In this document: positions 9,319 to 18,395 of the stretch, one piece after another
How positions within the stretch are numbered: the stretch's first letter is position 1
Layout: every line of letters starts with the position of its first letter
From: Wenzhouxiangella sp. 15190
GTDB lineage: Bacteria > Pseudomonadota > Gammaproteobacteria > Xanthomonadales > Wenzhouxiangellaceae
Length of the DNA stretch: 57,703 nt
NCBI RefSeq assembly: GCF_003417465.1
Contig: NZ_QVMV01000002.1
Span: 1 to 57,703, forward strand
Direction of reading: 5' to 3'
Program-made: the position numbers and the translations under genes
The notes under the pieces: generated by a model
The model's database searches: none
What the model saw: the letters and a program-made list of their open reading frames with translations, nothing else
What the model was told of the DNA's origin: nothing

Positions 9319-9343
9319 ATGGGCCGAACCGCGTAAAAGCACA

Positions 9344-9522
9344 TTAACCGCAAAGACGCGAAGAACGCGAAGGAACGAAAAAGATAAAGCCGCTAGCCAC
9401 GGAAAACACGGAATGGCACGGAATCAAGAACATTCAGAAGGGTTTTCCCTCTCTTTCCGTGTCCTTCCGTGACTTCCGTGGTTCCAGCTTTTTCTTTGCG
9501 CTCTTCGCGTCTTTGCGGTTAG
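9344..9522. repeat. Type-A CACGGAA hairpin repeat (copy 1)
   Basis: A nested long inverted repeat. The outer arms, TAACCGCAAAGACGCGAAG (9345-) and CTTCGCGTCTTTGCGGTTA (to 9521), pair almost perfectly. The inner arms are runs of CACGGAA (9398-9424) and TTCCGTG (9455-9481). It fills the ssb-rfbB gap and has no coding potential. Copies at 15483 and 30057. Confidence 0.8.
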
Positions 9523-9546
9523 TTTTTCCTGAGAGACGATCTGAGA

Positions 9547-10596
9547 ATGAGTACGATCCTTGTCACCGGTGGCGCCGGTTTTATCGGTTCCAACTTTGTC
9601 CACCACGTGCTCGCGTCGGGCGACACCCGGGTGGTCAACCTCGACCTTTTGACCTACGCCGGCAACCGCGAGTCGCTGGCCGGCCTGCCGGACGATCGGC
9701 ACGTGTTCGTCGAGGGCGATATCTGCGACGGGCCTCTGGTGCGCCGGCTGCTGGATGAGCACCGGCCCGACGCCATCGTGCATTTCGCGGCCGAAAGCCA
9801 CGTCGACCGTTCGATCGACGACCCGGGTGCTTTCATCCGCACCAACGTCACCGGCACCCAGACCCTGCTCGATGCCGCGCTGGAATACTGGCAGGGCGGG
9901 GCGAGCGACTTCCGCTTCGTGCATGTGTCCACCGACGAGGTCTACGGCACGCTCGGTCCCGACGAGCCGGGTTTCACCGAGACACATCGCTACGCACCTA
10001 ACTCACCGTATGCCGCCTCCAAGGCCGCCGCCGATCATCTCGCCCGGTCCTGGCACCGCACCTACGGCCTGCCGGTGATGATCACCAACTGCTCGAACAA
10101 CTACGGCCCCTTCCAGTTTCCCGAAAAGCTCATTCCGCTGATGCTGATCAATGCCCTCGAGGGCGAGAAGCTGCCGGTCTACGGCGACGGCCAGCAGCAC
10201 CGCGACTGGCTTTTCGTCACCGACCATTGCCGCGCGATCGAGCGGGTGCTCGAAGACGGCGAGCCGGGCCGGGTCTACAACATCGGCGGCAATGCCGAAA
10301 TGGCCAACCTCGATGTCGTCCATCTCCTGTGCGACCTGCTCGACGAGCGCGTGGCGGCCGAGCAACCGCGGCGCGAACTGATCGAATACGTCACCGACCG
10401 CCCCGGCCACGACCGCCGCTACGCCATCGATGCCACCCGCATCCGCGACGAACTCGGCTGGGAACCCTCGGTCGACTTCGCCGAAGGCCTGGCAAAGACC
10501 GTCGACTGGTACCTCGAAAACCGCGACTGGTGGCAACGCATCCGCGACGGCCGCTACCGCTCCGAGCGGTTGGGCGTCGCCCGGGTAAAATCCTGA
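9547..10596 (+). CDS. rfbB: dTDP-glucose 4,6-dehydratase
   Basis: 349 residues. Second step of dTDP-L-rhamnose synthesis: NAD-dependent dehydration of dTDP-glucose to the 4-keto-6-deoxy sugar. An extended SDR enzyme with TGGAGFIGSNF at the N-terminus (NAD site), HFAAESHVDRSI, STDEVYG, and the catalytic YAASK (YxxxK). TNCSNNYGPFQFPEKLIPL is the signature region for substrate binding. First gene of rfbB-rfbA-rfbC-rfbD-manC. Confidence 0.96.
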   Translation: MSTILVTGGAGFIGSNFVHHVLASGDTRVVNLDLLTYAGNRESLAGLPDDRHVFVEGDICDGPLVRRLLDEHRPDAIVHFAAESHVDRSIDDPGAFIRTNVTGTQTLLDAALEYWQGGASDFRFVHVSTDEVYGTLGPDEPGFTETHRYAPNSPYAASKAAADHLARSWHRTYGLPVMITNCSNNYGPFQFPEKLIPLMLINALEGEKLPVYGDGQQHRDWLFVTDHCRAIERVLEDGEPGRVYNIGGNAEMANLDVVHLLCDLLDERVAAEQPRRELIEYVTDRPGHDRRYAIDATRIRDELGWEPSVDFAEGLAKTVDWYLENRDWWQRIRDGRYRSERLGVARVKS

Positions 10597-10603
10597 GGTC
10601 TTA

Positions 10604-10635
10604 CTTCACACTTCACACTTCACACTTAACACTCA
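10604..10635 (+). repeat. Type-D heptad array (CTTCACA) abutting rfbA start
   Basis: Three CTTCACA units, then CTTAACA and CTCA, ending directly at ATG 10636. It occupies the place of the rfbA ribosome site, and no Shine-Dalgarno is visible. Similar arrays precede ileS (40173) and lie between pilC and pilD (52318). Confidence 0.8.
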
Positions 10636-11520
10636 ATGACAAGAAAAGGCATCATCCTGGCCGGCGGCTCCGGTACACGGCTCTACCCGCTCACGCAGGT
10701 GATCAGCAAGCAGCTGCTGCCGGTCTACGACAAGCCGATGGTCTACTACCCGCTGTCGACCATGATGCAGGCGGGTATTCGCGAGATCCTGATGATCACC
10801 ACCCCGCACGAACAGGCCCTGTTCAAGCGCCTGCTCGGTGACGGCAGCCAGTGGGGGATCGAGCTTTCCTATGCCGTGCAGGACGAGCCGCGCGGGCTGG
10901 CCGATGCCTTCATCATCGGGCGTGACTTCATCGACGGCCATCCCTCCTGCCTGATCCTGGGTGACAACATCTTCCACGGCGGCGGTTTGCGCGAGCTGCT
11001 CGAGCGCGCCAACGCCCGCGAGCACGGCGCCACGGTGTTCGGCTACTGGGTCAGTGATCCGCAGCGCTACGGCGTGGCCGAGATGGATGCCGACGGCCGA
11101 GTGCTCTCGCTGGAGGAAAAGCCCGAACAGCCCAAGTCGAACTACGCGGTGACCGGCCTGTACTTCTACGACGAGCGCGTCTGCGATTTCGCCGCCGACC
11201 TGGCGCCGTCCGAACGCGGCGAGCTGGAAATCACCGATCTCAACCGGCGCTACCTCGAGGCCGGTGACCTGACCGTCGAGCGCATGGGCCGCGGCTACGC
11301 CTGGCTCGATACCGGCACGCATGCCTCGCTGCAGCAGGCATCGAGCTACATCGAGACGCTGGAATCGCGCCAGGGCCTGCGCGTGGCCTGCCCCGAGGAA
11401 ATCGCCTTTCGCCAGGGCTGGATCACCACCGGTCAACTTCTGGAACTGGCCGAACCGCTGACCAAGAGCGGGTATGGCGATTACCTGCGCATGATTGCAC
11501 GCACGGCCGAACCCTCATGA
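10636..11520 (+). CDS. rfbA: Glucose-1-phosphate thymidylyltransferase
   Basis: 294 residues. Makes dTDP-glucose from glucose-1-phosphate and dTTP, the committed step of dTDP-rhamnose synthesis and normally feedback-inhibited by the product. [11 protein letters not shown] is the nucleotide-binding loop. [28 protein letters not shown] (metal Asp) and VEEKP-like [23 protein letters not shown] follow in the expected order. The stop overlaps the rfbC start by 4 bp (ATGA), showing translational coupling. Confidence 0.96.
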   Translation: MTRKGIILAGGSGTRLYPLTQVISKQLLPVYDKPMVYYPLSTMMQAGIREILMITTPHEQALFKRLLGDGSQWGIELSYAVQDEPRGLADAFIIGRDFIDGHPSCLILGDNIFHGGGLRELLERANAREHGATVFGYWVSDPQRYGVAEMDADGRVLSLEEKPEQPKSNYAVTGLYFYDERVCDFAADLAPSERGELEITDLNRRYLEAGDLTVERMGRGYAWLDTGTHASLQQASSYIETLESRQGLRVACPEEIAFRQGWITTGQLLELAEPLTKSGYGDYLRMIARTAEPS

Positions 11521-12065
11521 AAGTGACCGATACCGATCTCCCCGGCGTCAAGCTCGTGGAACCGCGCGTGTTCGGTGACGAGCGCGGCTGGTTTCTCGAG
11601 ACCTGGCGCGAGGAGCGCTATCGCGAACACGGTATCGGCCCGGCCTTCGTCCAGGCCAACTGCTCGCAATCCGGGCGCGGCGTGTTGCGCGGACTGCACT
11701 ACCAGTGGCCCGAGCCGCAGGGCAAGCTGGTCTGGGTCAGCAGCGGCCGGGTATTCGACGTGGCCGTCGACATCCGCCCCGGCTCGAGCCACTTCGGACG
11801 CTGGACGGCGCTGGAAATCGACGCCGAAAACCATCAGCAGCTGTGGATCCCCGAAGGCTTCGCGCACGGTTTCCAGGTGCTCAGCGACACGGCCACGTTC
11901 AACTATCTCTGCACACGCCCGTATCGCGGCGAGCATGACGCATCGATCGCCTGGGACGACCCGGACATTGCCGTCGACTGGCCGCTGGATCCGGCCGGGT
12001 TGTCGGACAAGGACCGAGCCGCGCCCCGCCTGGCCGAGATCCAGCGCGATCACCTGCCGTCATGA
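11517..12065 (+). CDS. rfbC: dTDP-4-dehydrorhamnose 3,5-epimerase
   Basis: 182 residues. A cupin-fold enzyme that epimerises C3 and C5 of the 4-keto-6-deoxy intermediate. Visible are [15 protein letters not shown], the basic/His active site [17 protein letters not shown] (catalytic His), [11 protein letters not shown], and [15 protein letters not shown]. The length is standard. Overlaps rfbA (ATGA) and rfbD (ATGA) by 4 bp each. Confidence 0.96.
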   Translation: MKVTDTDLPGVKLVEPRVFGDERGWFLETWREERYREHGIGPAFVQANCSQSGRGVLRGLHYQWPEPQGKLVWVSSGRVFDVAVDIRPGSSHFGRWTALEIDAENHQQLWIPEGFAHGFQVLSDTATFNYLCTRPYRGEHDASIAWDDPDIAVDWPLDPAGLSDKDRAAPRLAEIQRDHLPS

Positions 12066-12946
12066 CCACGCTGCTGCTGGGCGCCAACGGTCAGCTCGGC
12101 CGCCATCTGCGCACCGAAATCGCCAGTATGGTGACCTGTGCCCGCAGCCGGGCCGATCACTCGCTGGACCTGTCTGATATCGAGTCTGTTCCGGTACTGC
12201 TCGATCGGGTGCGGCCGGACGTCATCGTCAATGCGGCCGCCTGGACCGCGGTGGACGATGCCGAGGATCATGAATCCGAAGCCTTTCGCCTCAATCACGA
12301 TCTTCCCGCCGCGCTGGCCGAGTGGTGCCGCGGCCACGAGGCCTTGCTGGTGCATTACTCGACCGACTACGTCTTCAGCGGCGAGCCTGGACGACCCTGG
12401 CGCGAGGAAGATCCGGTGGCACCGGAATCCGCCTATGGCCGCACCAAGCTGGCCGGCGAACAGGCAATCGCGACCAGCGGCTGCCGGGCCCTGGTGTTGC
12501 GCACGGCCTGGGTCTACAGTGCCCTGCCGGGCAACTTCGTCTCCGCCATTCTCAATCGGGCCGGTGAAGGGCAGGATCTGAAGGTCGTGGCCGACCAGAC
12601 CGGCTCGCCGACCTGGGCCGGTACGCTGGCGCAGGCCACGCGCCGGCTATTGTCCCGTGGCGAGGTCGTCGACCGACCCGAGTTGCTGCATGTGGCCGGG
12701 CAGGGCGCGATGACCTGGTATGACCTGGCCGGGCGGGCCGTGCAGCTGGCCGCGGAGCGTGGCATCATTCCCGGCATCGTCGACGTCGAGCCGATCGGCA
12801 GCGACCAGTGGCCGCAGAAGGCGCAGCGCCCCGCCTGGTCGGTACTCGACGGATCGCGCTATGAACAATTCACCGGCCGGCCGCTGCCCGATTGCGAGCA
12901 GGCGCTGGCCGAGTGCCTGGACCAATGGAGCAACGTCCCATGCTGA
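12062..12946 (+). CDS. rfbD: dTDP-4-dehydrorhamnose reductase
   Basis: 294 residues. NAD(P)H-dependent last step giving dTDP-L-rhamnose. LLLGANGQLGRHL is the dinucleotide-binding loop, VNAAAWTAVDDAED the family motif, STDYVFSG the Ser/Thr of the triad, and YGRTKLAGE carries YxxxK. AWVYSALPGNFV and DQTGSPTWA are typical of RfbD. Coupled to rfbC; its end overlaps manC by 7 bp. Confidence 0.96.
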   Translation: MTTLLLGANGQLGRHLRTEIASMVTCARSRADHSLDLSDIESVPVLLDRVRPDVIVNAAAWTAVDDAEDHESEAFRLNHDLPAALAEWCRGHEALLVHYSTDYVFSGEPGRPWREEDPVAPESAYGRTKLAGEQAIATSGCRALVLRTAWVYSALPGNFVSAILNRAGEGQDLKVVADQTGSPTWAGTLAQATRRLLSRGEVVDRPELLHVAGQGAMTWYDLAGRAVQLAAERGIIPGIVDVEPIGSDQWPQKAQRPAWSVLDGSRYEQFTGRPLPDCEQALAECLDQWSNVPC

Positions 12947-14355
12947 TACCCGTGATCATGTCCGGCGGCGCCGGCACCCGGTTGTGGCCGGTGTCGCGCA
13001 AGGCACATCCCAAACCCTTCATGCGTCTGGCCGACGGGCAGACCCTGGCGGCCAGCACCATTCGCCGGGCGCTGGCGGTGGGGGATTCGCCGGTCACGCT
13101 GACTGTCACCGGGCGCGACTATTATTTTCTCACGCGCGACGAATATCTGTCCGTCGACACTTCGGCCGAGCACCGCTTCCTGCTCGAGCCCGAAGGCCGC
13201 AATACGGCGCCGGCCATCGCCGCGGCCGCGCTTTGGGCAGAGCAGCTCTATGGCCCCGAGACCCGCTTGCTGGTGATGCCGGCCGATCACCTGATTCGTG
13301 ACCTGGAGGCCTTCTCCGCAGCCGTCACGCATGCCGATGCCCTGGCCGCGGATGGCTGGCTGACCTGTCTCGGGGTGACGCCCACCCATGCCGAAACCGG
13401 CTACGGCTATATCCGCTCCGGTGAGCCGATCGGCGATCACGGCCGCGAAATCCGCGCCTTCGTGGAAAAGCCCGACCAGGAGACCGCGCGACGCTACTTC
13501 GAATCCGGCGACTATCTCTGGAATGCCGGCATGTTCTGTTTCCGCGCCGATACCATCCTGGCGGCACTCGAATCGCACGCCGGGGATATCCTGGAACGGG
13601 TTCGGAACACCTGGGCGGAGACCGATGCAGACGTGTCGCCGATCGAGCTCGACGCCGAGCGATTCGCGCAGGTGCGGGCCGACTCGATCGATTTCGCCGT
13701 CATGGAAAAGGCCGAGCGTCGCGCCGTGGTGCCGGTCGACTGTGGCTGGAGCGATATCGGTTCCTGGCAGGCCATCAGCGATCTCTACGAAACCGACGCC
13801 CTGGGTAATCGCGTCCAGGGCGAGGCCGTCCTGGTCGACGCCCGCAATACGTTCGTGCAGGGCGAAAAGCGGCTGGTGGCCGCCGTCGGCGTCGAGAATC
13901 TGGTCATCGTCGATACCGGCGATGCCGTACTCGTGGCCAGCAGGGACCGCGCGCAGGAAGTCAAGGCGGTGGTCGAGGAATTGACCCGCAACAACGACCA
14001 GCTGGCGGTCTTCCACCGTACCGTCCACCGTCCCTGGGGCAGTTTCACCGTGCTGGAGGACGCCGAGGATTGCAAGGTCAAGCGCCTGGTCGTCAAGCCC
14101 GGCGGTGTCCTGTCGCTGCAGCGGCATCAGTATCGCAGTGAGCACTGGACGGTCGTCTCCGGGCAGGCAAAAGTGCGCGTCGGTGACGAGGAACGCATAT
14201 ACGGTGCCAACGAGACGGTCGAGATTCCGGTCGGCAATCTGCACCGGCTGGAAAACCCCGGCACCGAGGACGTGCATATCATCGAGGTGCAGACCGGGAA
14301 CTATTTCGGTGAGGATGATATCGAGCGGTTGGAAGATGTGTATGGACGAACTTGA
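12940..14355 (+). CDS. manC: Mannose-1-phosphate guanylyltransferase / mannose-6-phosphate isomerase
   Basis: 471 residues from ATG 12940, chosen because GGAG (12927-12930) sits 9 nt upstream and the protein then begins at the family start. A two-domain enzyme making GDP-mannose: an N-terminal nucleotidyltransferase (MSGGAGTRLWPVSRKAHPKPF, then EPEGRNTAPAIA) and a C-terminal type II phosphomannose isomerase cupin (RPWGSFTVLED, KPGGVLSLQRHQYRSEHWTVVSG region, then IPVGNLHRLENPG). Feeds mannose-, fucose- or rhamnose-type surface glycans. It is the last gene of the rfb operon. Confidence 0.95.
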   Translation: MLIPVIMSGGAGTRLWPVSRKAHPKPFMRLADGQTLAASTIRRALAVGDSPVTLTVTGRDYYFLTRDEYLSVDTSAEHRFLLEPEGRNTAPAIAAAALWAEQLYGPETRLLVMPADHLIRDLEAFSAAVTHADALAADGWLTCLGVTPTHAETGYGYIRSGEPIGDHGREIRAFVEKPDQETARRYFESGDYLWNAGMFCFRADTILAALESHAGDILERVRNTWAETDADVSPIELDAERFAQVRADSIDFAVMEKAERRAVVPVDCGWSDIGSWQAISDLYETDALGNRVQGEAVLVDARNTFVQGEKRLVAAVGVENLVIVDTGDAVLVASRDRAQEVKAVVEELTRNNDQLAVFHRTVHRPWGSFTVLEDAEDCKVKRLVVKPGGVLSLQRHQYRSEHWTVVSGQAKVRVGDEERIYGANETVEIPVGNLHRLENPGTEDVHIIEVQTGNYFGEDDIERLEDVYGRT

Positions 14356-14361
14356 GCAACT

Positions 14362-14431
14362 GCAAATTCGAAATTCCAAGCACCAAATACGAAACAAATT
14401 CGAATGGCCGAAATTCGAATGATCGAAACTC
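14362..14431. repeat. Type-B intergenic repeat, single arm (copy 2)
   Basis: Contains CAAATTCGAAATTCC, AAGCACCAAATACGAAAC, AAATTCGAATGG and GAATGATCGAAAC. Begins 7 nt after the manC stop. Confidence 0.8.
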
Positions 14432-14480
14432 ATGGGGTAGTTCTTTCAGAGACTCCTCAGTTCAATCGGGAGCGAAGGTC

Positions 14481-15452
14481 ATGAGGCGGATTCATAGAGC
14501 GTTTTCCGCAAGCCGTTGGGTGGTTGCCATCGCGGCAGGCGTGCTGCTGCTTGCTGCCTGTGCCGTTAACGAACCCAGGCCGGAAGCGCCGCGGGATGCA
14601 TCCCGATCGGATGAGGACGTGGCGGCCTGGCGGGCGGAGGCGATTGACTGGCGGCAGCGCCGTCATGATCGACTGACCGACCCCTACGGATGGCTGAGCC
14701 TGGTCGGACTCGATTTCGTCGACGACGGTCGCTGGATTGTCGGAGCAGCCGAGGGAGCGGATATAACCATGCCGGCAGGTCCTCGGTACTGGGGCGAGTT
14801 GATCGTCGAGGGCACGCAAGCGCGCTTCGAGCCGGCTTCCGATGCCGTGCGTGTCGACGGGCGCGCCGGGGTGGCCGGCACGCTCGTCCAGCCCGGTCGT
14901 GACGAGCCGGTGTGGGTACAGGCCGCCGACGTCCGTTTCCAGATCATTGAGCGCAACGAGCGCCTGGCGGTGCGCACCCGCTGGCCCCGCGCGGAATCCC
15001 GCACCGAATTCAAGGGCCTGGACTATTTTCCCTTCGACCCGGACTGGCGGGTCGAGGCGCGTTTCGACTACCACCCGCCGGGCACGACCATGCCGGTCGG
15101 CAGCGTGCTGGGTGACGTCACGCAGGAACCCAACCTGGGCACGGCGGTTTTCGAATACGAAGGTGAGACCTACCGCCTGGAAGCCCAGGCCTCCGCTGAC
15201 GATGAAGAACTGTTCTTCGTGTTCGCCGACCGGACCACGGATCGCGAAACCTACGGGGCAGGGCGCATGCTCTATGCGCCCATGCCCGACGAAAACGACC
15301 GCACGGTGCTGGACTTCAACCGCGCCTACAACCCGCCGTGCACCTTCACCGAGTATTCCACCTGCCCCCTGCCGCCGCCGGAAAACCGCCTCGACGTGCG
15401 CATCACCGCGGGTGAAAAGGACTACGCGGGAGAGACCGGCTACCTGAAGTAA
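14481..15452 (+). CDS. DUF1684 domain lipoprotein
   Basis: 323 residues from ATG 14481. That start gives a lipoprotein signal: a charged N-terminus, a hydrophobic stretch and the lipobox LLAAC (Cys about residue 28). The mature protein is the DUF1684 domain, recognisable by DPYGWLSLVGLDFVDDG near the start, FKGLDYFPFDPDWRVEARF in the middle, and the near-invariant block DFNRAYNPPCTFTEYSTCPL followed by PPPENRLDVRI near the end. Its biochemical role is unknown. The open frame extends upstream into the type-B repeat, but that part is not protein-like. Confidence 0.85.
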   Translation: MRRIHRAFSASRWVVAIAAGVLLLAACAVNEPRPEAPRDASRSDEDVAAWRAEAIDWRQRRHDRLTDPYGWLSLVGLDFVDDGRWIVGAAEGADITMPAGPRYWGELIVEGTQARFEPASDAVRVDGRAGVAGTLVQPGRDEPVWVQAADVRFQIIERNERLAVRTRWPRAESRTEFKGLDYFPFDPDWRVEARFDYHPPGTTMPVGSVLGDVTQEPNLGTAVFEYEGETYRLEAQASADDEELFFVFADRTTDRETYGAGRMLYAPMPDENDRTVLDFNRAYNPPCTFTEYSTCPLPPPENRLDVRITAGEKDYAGETGYLK

Positions 15453-15482
15453 TGGCCACTGAAATCGTCTGAAAAAAAGCGA

Positions 15483-15617
15483 ATAACCACGGAAATCACG
15501 GAATACACGGAATCGACAGGTATGCCATCCGGCCTCTGGTTCAGGACTAATGGCTCGCCGATTTCAAGTGGGGAGTTTCTCTTCTCTTTCCGTGAACTTC
15601 CGTGCCTTCCGTGGTTG
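15483..15617. repeat. Type-A CACGGAA hairpin repeat (copy 2)
   Basis: Left arm (15484-15512) starts AACCACGGAAATCACGGAA. Right arm (15588-15616) ends CCTTCCGTGGTT. A short form with the inner CACGGAA arms only, lacking the CGCAAAG outer arms of the other copies. Lies between two converging genes. Confidence 0.8.
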
Positions 15618-15633
15618 AATTGGTTCTTTTAAT

Positions 15634-16416
15634 TCAGCGACCTTTGAATTCCGGTGTGCGCTTCTCGAGGAACGCGCCGGTGCCTTCCTGCATGTCTTCG
15701 GTGGCGCAGCACAGGGCAAAGCGGGCGGTCTCCAGCGCCAGGCCGGTCTGCAGGTCGGTGTCCGCACCCTGGTTGATGGCCTGCAGGATGCCGCGCACGG
15801 CCTCCGGGGCCGCATTGGCCAACTGACCGGCCAGGTCGTTCACGGCCGATTCCAGTTCACCCGGTTCAACCACGCGATTGACGATGCCGAGCTGCTCGGC
15901 GCGTTCGGCCTTGACGGGCTCTCCGGTCAGCGCCATCTCCAGCGCGCGGGTAGTGCCGACCAGGCGTAGCAGGCGTTGCGTGCCGCCGAAACCAGGCATG
16001 ATCCCGAGCTTGATCTCCGGCAGGCCCAGCCGGGCATTGTTCGAGGCGATGCGCAGGTGGCACCCCAGCGCCAGCTCCATGCCGCCGCCGAGCGCGAATC
16101 CGTTAATGGCGGCAATGACCGGCTTTTCCGAGCTCTGGATCCGGCTCATCAGTGCCTGGCCCGTCGCCGAGAAAGTGCGGGCTTCCACCGCGGTCTGTTC
16201 GCGGATTTCGCTGATGTCGGCGCCCGCCACGAAGGCCTTTTCGCCGGCGCCGGTGATGACGACCACGCGGACCTCGTCGGCATCGTCGGCATCCATCATC
16301 GCCTGCTGCAGTTCCCCGACCGTCTGCCGGTTTAGGGCGTTGAGTTTGTCGGGCCGGTTGACGGTGATCGTGCGCACGGCGTCGCGATCGTCGATCAGGA
16401 GATTATCGAATGGCAT
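15634..16416 (-). CDS. Enoyl-CoA hydratase (crotonase family)
   Basis: 260 residues, the standard crotonase length. Hydrates trans-2-enoyl-CoA in fatty-acid beta-oxidation or a related acyl-CoA pathway. VNRPDKLNALN and GADISEI form the CoA pocket. The oxyanion-hole region is NGFALGGGMELALGCHLRIAS with the first catalytic Glu; the second Glu is in LGLPEIKLGIMPGFGGTQRL. RFALCCATEDMQEGTGAFLEKR closes the protein as in short-chain hydratases. GGGAG lies 8-12 nt upstream of ATG 16416. Monocistronic. Confidence 0.92.
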   Translation of the reverse strand: MPFDNLLIDDRDAVRTITVNRPDKLNALNRQTVGELQQAMMDADDADEVRVVVITGAGEKAFVAGADISEIREQTAVEARTFSATGQALMSRIQSSEKPVIAAINGFALGGGMELALGCHLRIASNNARLGLPEIKLGIMPGFGGTQRLLRLVGTTRALEMALTGEPVKAERAEQLGIVNRVVEPGELESAVNDLAGQLANAAPEAVRGILQAINQGADTDLQTGLALETARFALCCATEDMQEGTGAFLEKRTPEFKGR

Positions 16417-16492
16417 GGGTGTGGAGCTCCCGGTTTGGTTCGGTTGGAGCCCGATAGTGTAAGGGCTTCCGGAATGCCGGTAGCGCGTGATT

Positions 16493-16580
16493 ATCCGGGG
16501 CCTCGCACGGTGCGGGTGGCAGTGAGCGAGGCCTTGGTTTCGGATGAGTGCGAGGTCCCGGCTCGTAGGCCGGGACGACG
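16493..16580. repeat. Type-C REP-like palindrome pair
   Basis: ATCCGGGGCCTCGCAC (16493-16508) faces GTGCGAGGTCCCGG (16548-16561), and the latter continues GCTCGTAGGCCGGGACGACG as a second small palindrome. Part of the 306-bp gap between the hydratase and the psp operon, which otherwise holds only the type-B repeat. Confidence 0.65.
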
Positions 16581-16661
16581 CTTCGCGTCGGTTTCAGGTT
16601 TCGGGTTCGGGAAGGACGGTGCGGTTGGAGTAGCGACGGGCGGCTCGGCGGCCGCCCGTTT

Positions 16662-16722
16662 CTGTCATTCGAGCATTGATATTTCGAATTTGTTTGAGAT
16701 TTGGTGCTTCGGATTTGGTGCT
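16662..16722. repeat. Type-B intergenic repeat, inverted single arm (copy 3)
   Basis: Reverse orientation: GTCATTCGAGC, ATTTCGAATTTGTTT and GGTGCTTCGGATTTGGTGCTT. It runs right up to the stop codon of the last psp-operon gene (TAA at 16725-16723, minus strand). Confidence 0.75.
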
Positions 16723-16986
16723 TTAGTTGCTCTCGACTACCCGCATGATCAGCCAGGTCGCAAACCCCAGAGTGGTCACTCCTGCCAGAAGCAGGGCCAC
16801 CGCTGGCGCAATCGGCGCCAATTCCGCCAGCAGGGCGCTGGCGTGGGGCAGGGCGTTGGAAAGACACTCGGAGTTTGCAATCGCGCCAACCAGACCTTCG
16901 CCGATTCCGGCCAGGGCGGCCGGAATCAGAAGAATCAAGAGCACGATTGTCAGTATCAAGTGCACGGCGAATGTGGATTCAAGCAA
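16723..16986 (-). CDS. Small two-segment membrane protein of the psp operon
   Basis: 87 residues, family not recognised. Two hydrophobic segments (about 8-30 and 58-82) flank a loop containing one Cys. It begins with TTG 16986 immediately after the pspC stop (TGA-TTG), so translation is probably coupled. Its position as fourth gene of pspA-pspB-pspC suggests a role in envelope-stress sensing, but this rests on context only. Confidence 0.6.
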   Translation of the reverse strand: MLESTFAVHLILTIVLLILLIPAALAGIGEGLVGAIANSECLSNALPHASALLAELAPIAPAVALLLAGVTTLGFATWLIMRVVESN

Positions 16987-17382
16987 TCAGTCGCGCAGCT
17001 CGCGGTCGATGCGATACTCGCTGGAGGTCAGCCAGGCTTCCATGCGTTGCAGTCGCTTGTCCAGTTCACGAAAGCGATGGTTGAGGCTGCTGACGCCGTC
17101 CTTGGGGCCCTTTCGCACTTCCTGCCAGAAGGCCTCGTCGTGTTCGTCGCGATACAGGTTGACCGGACGCCTGGGCAGCAGAATCCACAGCACGATGTAG
17201 CCGATGAGCATCACCGCGGTGAAGGGCAGGGCCAGCAGGACGGTAATGACACGCAGGGCCGTCAGGTTGAAGCCGGTCCAGTCGGCGATGCCGGCACATA
17301 CGCCGCCGAGGATGCTGCGCTCCTTGTTGCGATACAGTCGATTGCGGCTGGGTCGTTCGTATTCGACGTGTCCGTGTTTCAT
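16987..17382 (-). CDS. pspC: Phage shock protein C (PspC domain)
   Basis: 131 residues. Inner-membrane sensor that releases PspA/PspF control under envelope stress. The PspC domain is NRLYRNKERSILGGVCAGIADWTGFN, then two hydrophobic segments to about residue 72 ending at LLPRRPVNLY. A C-terminal amphipathic coiled coil (SSLNHRFRELDKRLQRMEAWL) is typical of the partner-contact tail. Overlaps pspB by 4 bp (ATGA). Confidence 0.93.
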   Translation of the reverse strand: MKHGHVEYERPSRNRLYRNKERSILGGVCAGIADWTGFNLTALRVITVLLALPFTAVMLIGYIVLWILLPRRPVNLYRDEHDEAFWQEVRKGPKDGVSSLNHRFRELDKRLQRMEAWLTSSEYRIDRELRD

Positions 17383-17612
17383 GTGCGGTTTCTCCAGTTC
17401 GGGCTGTCGGCGTCGAGAATGCGCTCGAGGGTGTGGATACGTTCCTCCATCTTTCGAGCGCTCTCGTGCAGTTCCTCCATCAGCGCTTCATCCTTGCTGT
17501 TGAGGCGCCGGTTGGCCGAGTTGCGGGTGGCGTAGTGGAGGATCAGCCAGATCGGCGCCACGATGACCAGAAACAGGACGATCGGCACGAACAGGATTTC
17601 GCTGAACGTCAT
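17379..17612 (-). CDS. pspB: Phage shock protein B
   Basis: 77 residues. One N-terminal transmembrane segment (FVPIVLFLVIVAPIWLILHY), then a leucine-zipper-like cytoplasmic helix (EELHESARKMEERIHTLERIL). Works with PspC to transmit envelope stress to PspA. The ribosome site AGGAG lies inside the end of pspA, 6 nt upstream of the gap. Confidence 0.93.
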   Translation of the reverse strand: MTFSEILFVPIVLFLVIVAPIWLILHYATRNSANRRLNSKDEALMEELHESARKMEERIHTLERILDADSPNWRNRT

Positions 17613-17618
17613 CGCGAA

Positions 17619-18284
17619 TTACTCCTTGTTGCGGCGAGACTTGAGTTCGGTGAGGGCTTCCTCGACCCGTTCGTCGCGCTCGAGCGCCTCGAATTCCGAG
17701 CTGAGGGTCTGGCCCTTGCGGCCCATGTCCAGCGACTCCGCCTCGGATTCGATGCGCTCGATGCGTTCCTCGGCGGCATCGAACCGATGCAGCATCTCAT
17801 CGATCTTGTCGTTGTAGACGTGCTTTTTCGTCTTGAGGTGGTGATTGGCCGAACGGTGGCGCATGACAAGCGCTCGCTGCCGATTGCGGGCGTCGGTCAG
17901 CTTGGCCTGCAGCTTGCCGATGTCCTCGTCGTACTTGGTCAGCTGCTCCTCGTATTGCTCGAGTTCCTCTTTCAGGTAGGCGATTCGATCGCCCAACGCG
18001 GTTTTCTCGGCCAGCGCGGCACGGGCAAGGTCCTCGCGGTCCTTTTCCAGGGCCAGTTCGGCCTTTCGTTCCCATTCGATCTGCTGCTGTTCCAGGCGCT
18101 TGAGCAGGCGCGTGCGTTCCTTCTTCTCGGCAATGCACTTGGCCGTGGCCGAGCGGATTTCGACCAGCGTGTCTTCCATTTCCTGAATCATCAGGCGGAT
18201 CATCTTCTCGGGGTCTTCCGCCTTTTCGAGGGCAGAGTTGAGATTGGCGTTGATGATGTCGCCCATGCGGGAAAAGATGCCCAT
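17619..18284 (-). CDS. pspA: Phage shock protein A
   Basis: 221 residues. Peripheral membrane protein that binds and inhibits PspF and, when freed, coats and stabilises the inner membrane (IM30/ESCRT-III family). It begins GIFSRMGDIINANLNSALEKAEDPEKMIRLMIQEME, the amphipathic membrane-binding start plus first helix, and the rest is almost wholly heptad-patterned coiled coil. First gene of pspA-pspB-pspC-orf, behind a strong sigma-54 site. No pspF is in the window. Confidence 0.96.
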   Translation of the reverse strand: MGIFSRMGDIINANLNSALEKAEDPEKMIRLMIQEMEDTLVEIRSATAKCIAEKKERTRLLKRLEQQQIEWERKAELALEKDREDLARAALAEKTALGDRIAYLKEELEQYEEQLTKYDEDIGKLQAKLTDARNRQRALVMRHRSANHHLKTKKHVYNDKIDEMLHRFDAAEERIERIESEAESLDMGRKGQTLSSEFEALERDERVEEALTELKSRRNKE

Positions 18285-18325
18285 GTGTGACTCCTGTGCG
18301 GTTTGGTTGTTGCCTGCACTGGACT

Positions 18326-18342
18326 AAGCAAGCCTCGTGCCA
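18326..18342 (-). promoter_or_regulatory. Sigma-54 promoter of the psp operon
   Basis: On the minus strand TGGCAC-GAGGC-TTGCT matches the -24/-12 consensus exactly, about 42 nt before the pspA ATG. psp operons are known to be transcribed by sigma-54 RNA polymerase activated by PspF. Confidence 0.88.
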
Positions 18343-18395
18343 GCCCACGGCCGCGAGGAAAATCAGGGATTTACGGACGAACCGGGTATCCGATA

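Noticed and set aside
10604-10635. CTTCACA arrays as a CRISPR
   Set aside because: Units are 7 bp and directly adjacent with no spacers, and no cas genes are present.
14352-14480. Upstream extension of the DUF1684 protein
   Set aside because: It translates the type-B repeat; the lipoprotein signal peptide starts at 14481.
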